From NCBI GenBank assembly GCA_903945175.1, contig CAJAUM010000134.1:1-64000 (forward strand): DNA of 64,000 nt. The letters are read 5' to 3'. The stretch's first letter is position 1. The number at the start of each line of letters is the position of its first letter. The stretch is from an uncultured Bacteroidales bacterium. Its GTDB lineage: Bacteria; Bacteroidota; Bacteroidia; Bacteroidales; FEN-979. Positions 16,737 through 26,289 of this stretch are shown piece after piece. The position numbers were made by a program, and so were the translations under genes. Under the pieces are notes generated by a model. The model was not told where the DNA came from. It did not search any database and saw nothing but the letters and a program-made list of their open reading frames with translations.

Positions 16737-17804
16737 CTATTTTAATCTGATTTTCACCATAACCGGTTCATGATCAGAATATTTAAATTCTAGCGGAATG
16801 ATCCCAATGTGACTGATCTCAACATTGGGTGAAATAACAAAGAAATCAATGATGGTTGTTCGTGTCACCCCTTTTTGATAAGGGATATCAGTAAACCTGT
16901 TTGAGGGATTAAGCGAATCAAATACAAATGCCCACCCTGGAAGAAATGTGTCTGAAATGGGTGGATCAATAGTCGTCAATAAATCACCCTGACGAATCGC
17001 TTCTGGATGAAACCCACGCGGATTGCTGTTCCAGTCTCCCCCTCCAATTATATAATTTCCCCGGTTGTATTCAGATGTAAACACCGAATCGAGAACGAAA
17101 AGTTCCCGTTCTCGCAACAAACCCGTGGAATCATACGCCGAATTGTGAAGGTTGACAATCACAAGATCCTTTCCGTTATCAAGTCTGAAGCGGAAAAGTA
17201 TATAACATCGTTTAAGCATCGCCAGCCGTGTTGGCCAGGGAAAATCGGATCCATAATACTGAACGGTTGCATCATCGGGCCGGAAAATGGAAAATGTTGC
17301 CAGGCCCGCTTTTACCTTACCCATCGGATCTAAAAACGGAACAGGAATAAACCAACAATTATAATTGGGAGAGAAGCCATGAAAATGTCCTGATAATAGA
17401 GAAGATAGTCCCGCATACTCATCCTGGTACCAGGCCCTTTTTGAATAGACATCTATCTCCTGGATAAACATGAAGTCTGCACTGTCATTGGCCCTGATAA
17501 CTTCTTGAATTTCCCTGAAGTACTCAAGACACTGGGTCCGCCCAGGCCGGGTTTTCTTCCCTCCGTCATAAAAAAAATCCATCTCCTTTCCCAGTCCGGC
17601 GTACCCTATATTCCAGCTGAAGAGGGTGAACTCACGTCGACCCGGGTCCATGGATTTTCCTTTTCCGCTAATCTCCAGTTTAGATTTCAAATCAGGAGAA
17701 AATTCGGTAGCCGTCGTAAAAATAAGGAAGCCAAGGATTAGTATAACGAGAAGTCCCAACAGCGCTCCTGAAATCCCTAAAAATATTCTAACCGGTTTTG
17801 ACAT
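16737..17804 (-). CDS. Membrane-anchored endonuclease/exonuclease/phosphatase-family protein
   Basis: About 355 residues from MSKPVRIFLG. One N-terminal helix (about 6-30) anchors the protein, and an EEP fold follows: FTLFSWNIGYAG, FIFIQEID-like DFMFIQEID with the metal-binding Glu, IVNLHNSAYDS, GGDWNSNP and YSDHEPVMVKI with the catalytic His. The fold covers nucleases, inositol phosphatases and sphingomyelinases; the envelope location suggests a phosphoester hydrolase acting outside the cytoplasm. Substrate unknown. A near -7 box (TACTTTCG, minus strand, about 17822..17829) supports the start. Confidence 0.85.
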   Translation of the reverse strand: MSKPVRIFLGISGALLGLLVILILGFLIFTTATEFSPDLKSKLEISGKGKSMDPGRREFTLFSWNIGYAGLGKEMDFFYDGGKKTRPGRTQCLEYFREIQEVIRANDSADFMFIQEIDVYSKRAWYQDEYAGLSSLLSGHFHGFSPNYNCWFIPVPFLDPMGKVKAGLATFSIFRPDDATVQYYGSDFPWPTRLAMLKRCYILFRFRLDNGKDLVIVNLHNSAYDSTGLLRERELFVLDSVFTSEYNRGNYIIGGGDWNSNPRGFHPEAIRQGDLLTTIDPPISDTFLPGWAFVFDSLNPSNRFTDIPYQKGVTRTTIIDFFVISPNVEISHIGIIPLEFKYSDHEPVMVKIRLK

Positions 17805-17880
17805 CAGGTCGGTATAAAAATCGAAAGTACACAATTTTTTTTATCTTTACCTTTTCTATCGTTCAATATATCCTTGACCA

Positions 17881-19425
17881 ATGCCAATTCTCGGGTCCCT
17901 CATCCGGAAAGCTTACGAACTTCGCCAGTTGCCCATTGATATTCTCAGCATCGATCCGGTACTTGAACAGAAAAAGGTATTGAAAAAATTATTATTAAAG
18001 GCCAGGAATACTGCATTTGGTGAGTTTTATAATTTCAACAGGATGGCCGGCCGTAATGATTTTCGTGAACAGTTCAGCGTTTCGGTCCCTGTTCATGATT
18101 ATAGCTCTATGTTTAAAAACTGGTGGTATCGCAGCCTCAATGGAGAACCCTATGTTACCTGGCCAGGCCGGGTTAAGTATTTTGCCTTAACTTCCGGCAC
18201 TTCGGAGGCCTCCTCAAAACATATCCCCGTTACCGCAGAGATGCTCCGCGCCATCCAGAAAGCCAGCGTCCGCCAACTGGTTTCTGCGACAAAATATGAC
18301 TTTCCAGATGAGTTTTATGAAAAGGGTGTTTTAATGATCGGGGGCAGTACCCATTTGAGTTACAACGGAACCTATTACCAGGGTGACTTGTCAGGCATCA
18401 CAGCCGGCAGCATCCCATTTTGGTTTCAGCACTTTTATAAACCAGGGCGAAGGATTTCGCGGGAACAGGAGTGGTCTGTTAAATTGAACGAAATAGTTCG
18501 GAATGCGAAAGAATGGGATATCGGGATCATCGTGGGTGTTCCTGCATGGATCCAGATCATTTTGGAAAAAATTATCGATTTTTATGGTGTCCGGACTATC
18601 CATGACATCTGGCCAAACCTCTCAGCTTATGTGCATAGCGGAGTCTCATTTGAACCCTACATCAGGAGTTTCGAAAAATTACTCAGCCGGCCAATCCTGT
18701 TTAATGAAACCTATCTCGCTTCCGAGGGATACATCGCGTTTCAGCGACCCGGGAACCAGAAAACCATGGAATTGATCCTGGACAATGGCATTTATTACGA
18801 ATTCATTCATTTTAATGACGATAACTTTGATAGCGAGGGGGATCTGAAACCCAATCCTGAAACATGCACCATTGCAGATGTTGAGATAGGAAAAGAATAT
18901 GCCCTTTTAATATCTACCTGTGCCGGGGCCTGGAGATACCTGATTGGAGATACGATAAAATTCATTTCCAAGGAACGCTGCGAAATCATGCTCACCGGCC
19001 GCACCAAACAGTTCATCAGTCTTTGCGGGGAGCATGTATCACAGGATAACCTCAACCGGGCTATCCGGATGTTCCAGGATGAATACAACGTGAAAATCAA
19101 TGAGTATACCATCACCGGAATACGGTATGGCAATCTTTTTGCACATAAATGGTATCTTGGATCCGATGATAAAATTGACCCGGGACTTGCTGCATCGAAG
19201 CTTGATGAATATCTCAAAATTTTGAACGACGACTACAGGGTTGAACGAATTGAAGCCATTAAAAACGTTTCGGCAGAAGTATTACCTTTGCAGGTGTTTT
19301 ATGACTGGATGAAGATCAGAGGGAAAGAAGGGGGCGCACATAAATTCCCCAGGGTGCTTAAAAACAGTCAGATGGATCAATGGATTATACATATTAACGC
19401 GTATAAATCACAGGCGAATACTTGA
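17881..19425 (+). CDS. GH3 auxin-responsive promoter family protein
   Basis: 514 residues. Matches the GH3 acyl-adenylate-forming enzymes: ATP-binding motif FALTSGTSEASSKHIPVT (about 100-118), NETYLASEGYIAFQRPG, and the C-terminal LTGRTKQFISLCGEHVSQDN. Plant GH3 enzymes join amino acids to jasmonate or auxin; bacterial versions are frequent in Bacteroidota but their substrates are unknown. Its TGA stop overlaps the TTG start of the LysE gene, so the two are translationally coupled. Confidence 0.9.
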   Translation: MPILGSLIRKAYELRQLPIDILSIDPVLEQKKVLKKLLLKARNTAFGEFYNFNRMAGRNDFREQFSVSVPVHDYSSMFKNWWYRSLNGEPYVTWPGRVKYFALTSGTSEASSKHIPVTAEMLRAIQKASVRQLVSATKYDFPDEFYEKGVLMIGGSTHLSYNGTYYQGDLSGITAGSIPFWFQHFYKPGRRISREQEWSVKLNEIVRNAKEWDIGIIVGVPAWIQIILEKIIDFYGVRTIHDIWPNLSAYVHSGVSFEPYIRSFEKLLSRPILFNETYLASEGYIAFQRPGNQKTMELILDNGIYYEFIHFNDDNFDSEGDLKPNPETCTIADVEIGKEYALLISTCAGAWRYLIGDTIKFISKERCEIMLTGRTKQFISLCGEHVSQDNLNRAIRMFQDEYNVKINEYTITGIRYGNLFAHKWYLGSDDKIDPGLAASKLDEYLKILNDDYRVERIEAIKNVSAEVLPLQVFYDWMKIRGKEGGAHKFPRVLKNSQMDQWIIHINAYKSQANT

Positions 19426-20096
19426 GCTCGGTTTTACATCCACTGTTTGAAGGCATTATTTTAGGCCTTACTGTCGCCATATCCCTTGGCCCTGCATTGT
19501 TTGCTTTGTTGCAAACCAGTATCAAACATGGTGTTAAAATCGGAATATTCCTTGCAGCTGGCATATTCACAAGCGACCTCACCCTGGTTGTCGGATTTTA
19601 TTATGGTGCGGCACAGATTGTCACCGACCCAAGGTATCATCTGGTGCTTGGTATCATCGGCGGCATCGTGATGTCCATTTTCGGAATCTATACCTTTTTT
19701 AAAAAGGTTCCACTTACAGAACAGGTCGAAGCCATTGATGAAATTAAGGTCAAGAAAAAAGGCCCCTTTCCCTACTTTTTCAAAGGATTCATCCTGAACC
19801 TTGCCAATCCCTTCCTCTGGGTTTTTTGGATCACTTCGATGCTTGCCATCAACGCAACCTATGGGGGAGATCAAAAATCTGTCGCCCTGTTTTTTGTTGG
19901 CAGCCTATCCGTAATCCTGATGACCGATATTTTGAAGGTTGTCCTTGCCAACAAGATCAAAATCGCCAATAATCCGCAAGTCAAATTATGGATGAACCGT
20001 ATAGTGGGATTTCTCTTTATCATCATCGGAGCCTTTGTGATTTCAGGCTCACTGTTGGAATATTTTCGGGGAATTTCACTTCAGGTAGTCCCTTGA
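19422..20096 (+). CDS. LysE-family exporter
   Basis: 224 residues with six predicted helices. Start LFEGIILGLTVAISLGPALF and the NLANPFLWVFW segment are typical of LysE/RhtB amino-acid exporters. It begins with TTG at 19422, overlapping the GH3 stop (TTGA), and no in-frame ATG lies in the first 90 residues, so TTG is the likely start. Coupling with a GH3 enzyme suggests export of an amino-acid-derived product, an inference only. Confidence 0.87.
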   Translation: MSSVLHPLFEGIILGLTVAISLGPALFALLQTSIKHGVKIGIFLAAGIFTSDLTLVVGFYYGAAQIVTDPRYHLVLGIIGGIVMSIFGIYTFFKKVPLTEQVEAIDEIKVKKKGPFPYFFKGFILNLANPFLWVFWITSMLAINATYGGDQKSVALFFVGSLSVILMTDILKVVLANKIKIANNPQVKLWMNRIVGFLFIIIGAFVISGSLLEYFRGISLQVVP

Positions 20097-20124
20097 TCCA
20101 TTGATCGAATGGTTTGCCTTGATA

Positions 20125-20841
20125 TCAAATTAATTTAATCAGTTTCTCAAAATCCGTTTTGAAATTGGTGCCGATAGGGATCAGCCGGTCTTTAATCTTT
20201 ACATGATTCCCCTCAATCAGGTCTACCCGTGACAATGCAATGATAAAGGATTTGTGGATGCGCGGGAACAATTTGGATGGGAGTAAGGTTTCAATATTCT
20301 TCAGCGATTGATAACTGACAATCATTTTGTCAGTGGTATAAATTTTAACATAATCTCCAAGCGCTTCAATGTACAGGATGTCGTCAAGCGTAACCTTGTA
20401 GGTTTTTTTACTGGATTTAATGAAGATGAAACTCTCATCAGCCCTTTCCACTGTTTTCATCTCAAAATGTGGTAATTCCCTGCTTTTTAGCAAATCTTCC
20501 ACCTTTTGGATAGCTTTGTAAAAACGGTCAAAGGCAATTGGCTTCATCAAATAGTCAACCACGTCAAGTTCAAATCCCTGAATGGCAAATTCAGCATACG
20601 CCGTGGTGATGATTACCAGCGGCGGATTTATTAATGTTTTAAGGAAATCTATTCCGCTAATACGGGGCATATTGATATCCAGAAATAAAAGATCCACATC
20701 GGTATGATGTAACACATCAATGGCATCAACGGCATTGCTGCATTTTGATACAATTTCGAGAAAGGGAATATTCTCGGTATACCGCTCAATGACCCGCTGG
20801 GCCAATGGTTCATCATCTATGATTACGCATCGGATATTCAT
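20125..20841 (-). CDS. LytTR-family response regulator
   Basis: 238 residues. Receiver domain (1-120) with acidic DDE pocket near residue 10, phosphoacceptor Asp in LLFLDINMPRISGIDFL and conserved Lys in YLMKPI. The C-terminal LytTR DNA-binding domain (about 140-238) has IEALGDYVKIYTTDK and FPRIHKSFIIALSRVD. It overlaps its sensor kinase gene by 4 bp. LytTR regulators usually bind paired repeats in promoters; targets unknown. Confidence 0.94.
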   Translation of the reverse strand: MNIRCVIIDDEPLAQRVIERYTENIPFLEIVSKCSNAVDAIDVLHHTDVDLLFLDINMPRISGIDFLKTLINPPLVIITTAYAEFAIQGFELDVVDYLMKPIAFDRFYKAIQKVEDLLKSRELPHFEMKTVERADESFIFIKSSKKTYKVTLDDILYIEALGDYVKIYTTDKMIVSYQSLKNIETLLPSKLFPRIHKSFIIALSRVDLIEGNHVKIKDRLIPIGTNFKTDFEKLIKLI

Positions 20842-21890
20842 AAAACTACAATGGTTAATTCAACACGATAAAGCGTTTTTGTCTCAGTGATCTTCAGATC
20901 ATACCGGCCATGATAAAGTAATTCAAGTCGCTTTTTTACATTTGAAAAACCAAATCCCCCTGCCGGCTTCCGCTCAACCTCAGGATCTACCTTGTTTTCT
21001 ATCATAAAGACCACACGATCTGTATGCTCCAGATTGAAAACAATGTGAATATACGGATCATTTTTCATTTCCTTGGATCCGTGTTTAAATGCGTTTTCAA
21101 TAAACGCAATAAACAAAAGCGGGGCAATGGCCAGATCAAAATTGCGGCCCCTCACTTCAAAATTCACCTTCAGGTTTTCATCGGCGCGAAGCCGTTCAAG
21201 GTACACGTAACTTTGCAGGAATTCCAGCTGTTTGACCATGGGAACCAGGTCGTCCTTTGACTCATAAATGATATACCGCATCAGGTCCGAAAGTTTCAAT
21301 ATCATCTCAGGCGCTTTGTCCGATTTGTCAAGACTTAAGGAGTAAAGGCTGTTGAGCGTATTGAAAAAGAAATGCGGATTTACCTGTGCTTTCAGTGCCC
21401 TGAGTTCAGCCTCAATTTTTTGCTTCTCAACCTCTTTCATCCGAAGTTCCACATCCTGCAATGTAATTGAATCACGCATGACCTCCAGCAAGGTTGATAC
21501 CACGAGGAATAACAAAATCAGAATAAACTCCGCAACGAACTCAGCCAAAAAATTCGGGTGGCTTCCTCCTTCGAAAAAATAGGTGACATAATAATTCAGC
21601 AAGATAAAAAGCAGAATATTGGCCACCTCAAGAATGCCAAACAGGAGGAATCTCCTTTTATTAAAAAAAACCGGAATCAGCCATAGCAGGTTGATATATA
21701 CGGAGAGGGCTATAAAAGCAACCGTTATCAGAATACTTGCCGCCATCTGGAGGGTAATGCTGTAAAAATTAAAATCGCCCCGGGTGTAGATAAGCACAAC
21801 CGTAAACAATACAATGCTGATGATCCAGAAAAGGAGATGTTGAATGATGAGGGGTCGTTTCCCTTTATGATAAAGATTGATAAGGTCCAT
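20838..21890 (-). CDS. LytS/YehU-type sensor histidine kinase
   Basis: 350 residues. Four membrane helices fill about 14-150, then a coiled linker and the His_kinase domain with the phosphoacceptor in VNPHFFFNTLNSLYSL. The ATPase part shows FIENAFKHGSKE (N box) and a GGFGFSNVKKRL glycine-rich box. No extracytoplasmic sensor domain, as usual in this group. Pairs with the overlapping LytTR gene. Signal unknown. Confidence 0.93.
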   Translation of the reverse strand: MDLINLYHKGKRPLIIQHLLFWIISIVLFTVVLIYTRGDFNFYSITLQMAASILITVAFIALSVYINLLWLIPVFFNKRRFLLFGILEVANILLFILLNYYVTYFFEGGSHPNFLAEFVAEFILILLFLVVSTLLEVMRDSITLQDVELRMKEVEKQKIEAELRALKAQVNPHFFFNTLNSLYSLSLDKSDKAPEMILKLSDLMRYIIYESKDDLVPMVKQLEFLQSYVYLERLRADENLKVNFEVRGRNFDLAIAPLLFIAFIENAFKHGSKEMKNDPYIHIVFNLEHTDRVVFMIENKVDPEVERKPAGGFGFSNVKKRLELLYHGRYDLKITETKTLYRVELTIVVL

Positions 21891-22020
21891 TGAAATGATT
21901 TTTTCGCAAATGTGCGCATTGATTTCCTGATTATCAATTTTTTTTGATATCCCGACTAAAAAACGGGTTGAAAGCCTCTCTTTTAACCATGAGGTTGAGG
22001 GTGTTTTACCTGCCGATTTG

Positions 22021-22167
22021 ATGCGATCATCGAGAATTTCACTGGTTGATCAAAAAACAGGGATGTTTGCCGAAATTGTCACTAATATTGCCCCACGCTT
22101 CAAGGAAGCAGCCTGCGAAGAAAACTCAATGGTTATCATTCTCCAATTTAATAACATGCGTGTATGA
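22021..22167 (+). CDS. Possible 48-residue small protein upstream of S46 peptidase
   Basis: An open frame from ATG 22021 to TGA 22165..22167 includes SLVDQKTGMFAEIVTNIAPR and ends LQFNNMRV. Its stop overlaps the S46 peptidase ATG by 4 bp (ATGA), an arrangement typical of translational coupling. The frame is open upstream to 21931 without a start codon, so it may instead be a remnant of a longer gene. No family recognised. Confidence 0.35.
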   Translation: MRSSRISLVDQKTGMFAEIVTNIAPRFKEAACEENSMVIILQFNNMRV

Positions 22168-24356
22168 AAAATGTATCAATGAAAATCAAATTTGCCCTTA
22201 TGGCAATGGTCTTTTGCATGACCTCGGTATCATTCAGTTATGCTGAAAACCCGCCTGATGAAGGAATGTGGCTTCCAATGCTGCTTGAGCGCCTTAATTA
22301 TGTTGATATGCAAAAAATGGGACTGCATCTCACAGCAGAGGAGTTATACAGTATCAACCACAACAGCTTAAAAGATGCCATCGTTGGCCTTTCAAACGGT
22401 GGAGTGAATGGTTTTTTCTGCACCGCCGAAGTGGTCTCCCCACAGGGGCTCCTTTTCACAAACCACCACTGCGGTTTTGGGGCCGTTCAGGAACAGAGTA
22501 CAACCGAACACGATTACCTGACCAACGGATTTTGGGCCATGTCAACAAAAGAGGAGTTGCCAAATGAAGGCATGTGTGCCTCTTTTTTGAAAAGAATTGA
22601 AAATGTGACCGACTCCATTATTCCCCTGTTATCGAATGATATGAAAGAGGCTGACAGGAGTAGTAAAATCCGTGAAATTTCAACGCGCATCCGTAAAAGG
22701 GCCGAAGAAAACGGAACCTTTGAAACCACCGTGAAGCCGTTCTATGGCGGCAATGAATTTTACCTTTTCGTATTCAAAACATTTAAAGATGTCAGGCTTG
22801 TGGGAGCTCCCCCCTCCTCGATCGGCAAATTTGGTGGTGATACCGACAACTGGATGTGGCCTCGGCATACCGGAGATTTTACCGTTCTTCGGGTATACTC
22901 CGATAGCGCTGGAAACCCTGCAAAATATTCTGAAAATAACATTCCTTTGAAAGCTCCGTACCATCTGCCCATTAGCCTGAAAGGTATCAAGAAAAATGAT
23001 TTTGCCATGATCTGGGGTTACCCGGGCCGTACCTCTCGCTATCTTACCTCCTACGGAACGGAATTCAACATGAATGTGCTCTATCCTACCCTGGTAAAGC
23101 TCTATGGAAAAAAACTCGAGGTAATGAAAGAACGCATGGATGTGGATAATGCTGTTAAAATTGCCTATGCCGCAAACTATTACGGCATTTCCAACTCCTG
23201 GAAAAACTTTATTGGCCAGACCAAAATGCTGAAACGGAATAAAGTGGAATTGAAAAAGAGGGCGATTGAAGAAAAATTCATTGCCTGGTACAAGCAGGAT
23301 TCTGCCCGTGAACAACAATACGGCAAGGTGCTTGATAATCTGAAAAGCACCTATGATGGTTTGGCCAAAGCATCAATCCCGTTCTTTTATTCCAATGTTG
23401 GTGGCAATGGTCTTGATGTTGTAAAAATGGCTACCCAGTTCACCGGATTAAAAAGCGCACTGGAAAAGAAAAACAAAGAAGCCATCAAATTAGCACAGGA
23501 AGATGCCCGTACTGCTGTGAAAGAACATTTTAAGGAATGGGATCTGGCAATCGAAAAGAATACAATGATTGCGTTACTTAAAATGTACAGTAACGATGTA
23601 CCCAAAGAACAGCTTCCATCCATTTTTGCTGTGATTGAAAAAGATTACAAGAACGATTTTAACGCCTTTGCCACCGAGGTTTATGCAACATCCGTATTCG
23701 CAACGGCCGAATCGGCTAATAAATTTATCGAAAAACCCAGTCTGAAAGTTTATAAAAAAGATCTGGGATGGATGCTTAAGGAATCTATTTCAGAAGTCTC
23801 GGGCAAATATGCTCCAATGTACACCTCCGCTCAGGGAAATGCTGGATTATATAACCGTTTATTTGTCGCAGGACTGCGTGAAATGGATCCGAACCTTGTG
23901 AAATACCCTGATGCCAATTCGACCACGCGTATGACCTATGGCAGCGTTCTTGATTATTACCCCGCCGATGCCATTCATTATGATTTTGTCACCACGCTCA
24001 ACGGGGTTATGCAAAAGGAAGATCCTGACAATGAAGAATTTATTGTTGATAAAAAACTGAAAGAACTCTTCAAGGCAAAGGATTATGGTCCTTATGGTGA
24101 GAACGGAGAAATGATCACCTGCTTTCTGACCACCAATGATATCACCGGGGGAAATTCCGGAAGCCCGGTAATCAATGGCGATGGACAACTCATCGGCATT
24201 GCTTTCGACGGCAACTGGGAAGCCATGAGCGGGGATATCATGTTTGAACCCGACCTGCAGCGCACCATCAATGTCGATATTCGATACGTGCTCTTTGTTA
24301 TTGATAAATTTGCCGGTGCCAAGAACCTAATTGATGAAATGACCCTGGTAAAATAA
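22164..24356 (+). CDS. S46-family dipeptidyl-peptidase, DPP7-like
   Basis: 730 residues, the normal S46 size. A signal peptide (about 1-27, ending SYA) sends it to the periplasm. The catalytic His lies in TNHHCGFG and the catalytic Ser in GGNSGSPV, both in a chymotrypsin-like fold that is split by a helical domain. Eighteen residues after the catalytic Ser is Gly (FDGN); in characterised enzymes Gly here goes with DPP7 (hydrophobic P1) and Arg with DPP11 (acidic P1), so a DPP7-type specificity is likely. Such enzymes feed dipeptides to amino-acid-fermenting Bacteroidota. A second start, MKIKFALM at residue 6, is possible. Confidence 0.93.
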   Translation: MKNVSMKIKFALMAMVFCMTSVSFSYAENPPDEGMWLPMLLERLNYVDMQKMGLHLTAEELYSINHNSLKDAIVGLSNGGVNGFFCTAEVVSPQGLLFTNHHCGFGAVQEQSTTEHDYLTNGFWAMSTKEELPNEGMCASFLKRIENVTDSIIPLLSNDMKEADRSSKIREISTRIRKRAEENGTFETTVKPFYGGNEFYLFVFKTFKDVRLVGAPPSSIGKFGGDTDNWMWPRHTGDFTVLRVYSDSAGNPAKYSENNIPLKAPYHLPISLKGIKKNDFAMIWGYPGRTSRYLTSYGTEFNMNVLYPTLVKLYGKKLEVMKERMDVDNAVKIAYAANYYGISNSWKNFIGQTKMLKRNKVELKKRAIEEKFIAWYKQDSAREQQYGKVLDNLKSTYDGLAKASIPFFYSNVGGNGLDVVKMATQFTGLKSALEKKNKEAIKLAQEDARTAVKEHFKEWDLAIEKNTMIALLKMYSNDVPKEQLPSIFAVIEKDYKNDFNAFATEVYATSVFATAESANKFIEKPSLKVYKKDLGWMLKESISEVSGKYAPMYTSAQGNAGLYNRLFVAGLREMDPNLVKYPDANSTTRMTYGSVLDYYPADAIHYDFVTTLNGVMQKEDPDNEEFIVDKKLKELFKAKDYGPYGENGEMITCFLTTNDITGGNSGSPVINGDGQLIGIAFDGNWEAMSGDIMFEPDLQRTINVDIRYVLFVIDKFAGAKNLIDEMTLVK

Positions 24357-24372
24357 AACCAATGACCAGGTG

Positions 24373-24409
24373 AAAGAGGCTGTTCCAAATAAATTGGAAC
24401 AGCCTCTTT
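24373..24409. terminator. Bidirectional rho-independent terminator
   Basis: A 16-bp perfect stem (24373..24388 with 24394..24409) and 5-base loop, with A-run and T-run on either side, between the convergent S46 and membrane-protein genes. Confidence 0.9.
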
Positions 24410-24410
24410 T

Positions 24411-25010
24411 TTATTTGCTGAAATCATCTTTCATCCGTCGGATCTTTTTATAAATTGTCCGTTTGCTTTTGTCCCATTGCATCTTTCCGGCCCAGTAACC
24501 TACACCCGTTGCAACAATGTATACCATTATAAAAATCAAACCCGGAAGGATGGAGCCTGGATAATACTTTTCAAATGAACTGGTTACGATAATACTACCA
24601 CCCCATCCCATCAACACAAGCAGCGGCCCTGAAATAACAAGCTCCTGCCATGTCCAGTAAGCATAGCGTCGCTCAGCCTCCCTGAGGAAGACCAGGGTAG
24701 GCGCAGTATAGTCGGTTTTTTTCTGCTTCAGGAACTTAAACAGGAAAAATAAAAGTGAAAGCCCGAATCCTCCCGCCAGCATTGCATAGCCGGCCTGCAT
24801 GGCCCCCTTTTGTAACTTCATTCCCGAAAGGTACAGAACGACAAAGAGACCAAAAACCAGAATGATGCCTAGCAATACCTTGTTCTCCTGTTTGTCCTTT
24901 TCCTTCATTTCAGCAATCAGCTCCTGTAACGGATCGACTTTAACATCCTTCCTGTTTTTTACATCGATTGTATCTGCCTTCCCGGCAGGTTTGAAATCAT
25001 CCAGTTCCAT
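24411..25010 (-). CDS. Four-helix membrane protein downstream of ECF sigma factor
   Basis: 199 residues. A charged cytosolic N-terminus (about 1-42, rich in Asp/Lys, including MKEKDKQENK) precedes helices near 44-62, 70-90, 123-142 and 155-172. It overlaps the sigma-factor gene by 14 bp, so they are co-translated. Membrane partners in this position often act as anti-sigma factors, but no anti-sigma motif is recognisable. Function unknown. Confidence 0.75.
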   Translation of the reverse strand: MELDDFKPAGKADTIDVKNRKDVKVDPLQELIAEMKEKDKQENKVLLGIILVFGLFVVLYLSGMKLQKGAMQAGYAMLAGGFGLSLLFFLFKFLKQKKTDYTAPTLVFLREAERRYAYWTWQELVISGPLLVLMGWGGSIIVTSSFEKYYPGSILPGLIFIMVYIVATGVGYWAGKMQWDKSKRTIYKKIRRMKDDFSK

Positions 25011-25518
25011 TTTGTTTTTCCTCCCATTCTTTTTTAATTTTTTCCTTTATCCGGTGTATCCTTACCCGCAGGTTTGTTTCTGACATTCCGGTTACTTCTG
25101 CCATTTCCTTCGTAGAAAGATTTTCAAGGTACAGCGAAACCAGCGTGCGGTCAGCCATACTGAGATTTAACAAAAACTGTTGCAGAAAAATCATTTTATT
25201 CTCCTCAATGAAGTCATTTTCATTCCCGGCAGATTCGGGAATAAGTAAGATCTCGGGATCGATGGTGCTTTCAATGAGATTATTGCGCTGATTCCTGCTG
25301 CGGATATGCGACAGGCATGTATTGACCGCCACCCGGTAAATCCAGGTGCTTAGCAACGAATTTCCTTTGAATGAATGCAGATTTTCCCAGATCCGGATCA
25401 GCGTCTCCTGGTAGGCATCGTTCCGGTCATCCCTGTCAATGAAAAAATAGTTGCAAATTCGAAAAATGCGCTGGTTGTTGTCCCCAATGGCGTTTCTGAA
25501 AAGGTGTTCCCGGTTCAT
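24997..25518 (-). CDS. ECF-type RNA polymerase sigma factor
   Basis: About 173 residues from MNREHLFRN. Region 2 contains DAYQETLIRIWENLHSF and NSLLSTWIYRVAVNTCL; region 4 (about 120-170) contains LSTKEMAEVTGMSETNLRVR, the helix-turn-helix for -35 recognition. No C-terminal extension. An earlier ATG at 25539 is possible. Target genes unknown; the co-translated membrane protein and the next membrane protein downstream are candidate partners or targets. Confidence 0.92.
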   Translation of the reverse strand: MNREHLFRNAIGDNNQRIFRICNYFFIDRDDRNDAYQETLIRIWENLHSFKGNSLLSTWIYRVAVNTCLSHIRSRNQRNNLIESTIDPEILLIPESAGNENDFIEENKMIFLQQFLLNLSMADRTLVSLYLENLSTKEMAEVTGMSETNLRVRIHRIKEKIKKEWEEKQNGTG

Positions 25519-25568
25519 GTTTTTCCTGTTTGCACCCATTTGGATACAAACAGGTTCGTTTTGTTACA

Positions 25569-26255
25569 TCAGGATGTGGTTTTTTCCTGTTTTTCTTTGC
25601 CCGAAACGACCATATATATCGTTGCAAAGGCAAGGCTGATCCAGATAGTTGCTGGAAACACGCCAACGATAAAGCAGATCAATCCGGCTATTGCGACAAA
25701 GAATGCCGTAATTCCCATGAGGAATATGGAACCGGTGTAACCTTTGGTCATCTTCCAGCTTTTCCTTACGGCATCAACCGCCTCCATTTTTTCATCCATA
25801 ACCAGGTAGGGAACAAATGAAAGCTTACAGGCAAAAATGATCCCGGGAACGATCAACATAACGAACCCGGCACCGACAATGAGGAAAACCAAAACATTGG
25901 CCAAAAAAATGTTCGGGAACGACTGGTAGGCGAAAAAAATGTCCTGCACCCTGAAGGGTTCGCCGCGCACGGCCTTCAGATATACCCATGAAGATCCATA
26001 ACTGATCGGCATCAATACCAGAACACCATAAATGAAATTGAACAAACCCGTCGTGAAGGTGCCTGCAAACGCTTCATTGAACAGCAGTTGCGTAACACCC
26101 ATCGGGGCTGAAAGCAGCATCTGAACAAGCAGGAGCAGAAGCAATTCCGGAAAATACTTTTTCAGAATTTCCCATCCATGTCCATAAGACCCTGATACAC
26201 CCGCTTCGGGCATCTGGTGCTGATTATTAACACTTTTATTTTCTAACGTTTCCAT
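25569..26255 (-). CDS. Multi-helix integral membrane protein
   Basis: About 228 residues from METLENKSVNN (a longer frame to 26360 runs into the preceding gene). Five or six hydrophobic helices, with GVLVLMPISYGSSWVYLKAV and FVMLIVPGIIFACKLSFVPY. The layout resembles DUF975/glycerophosphoryl-diester-phosphodiesterase-associated membrane domains found in Bacteroidota and Firmicutes. Role unknown. Upstream of the sigma gene on the same strand. Confidence 0.75.
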   Translation of the reverse strand: METLENKSVNNQHQMPEAGVSGSYGHGWEILKKYFPELLLLLLVQMLLSAPMGVTQLLFNEAFAGTFTTGLFNFIYGVLVLMPISYGSSWVYLKAVRGEPFRVQDIFFAYQSFPNIFLANVLVFLIVGAGFVMLIVPGIIFACKLSFVPYLVMDEKMEAVDAVRKSWKMTKGYTGSIFLMGITAFFVAIAGLICFIVGVFPATIWISLAFATIYMVVSGKEKQEKTTS

Positions 26256-26289
26256 ACTGTTTTTTTTATGATTAAAAGTAATGGTTTTA

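Noticed and set aside
22164-24356. DPP11 (acidic P1) assignment
   Set aside because: The specificity residue 18 after the catalytic Ser is Gly, as in DPP7, not Arg.
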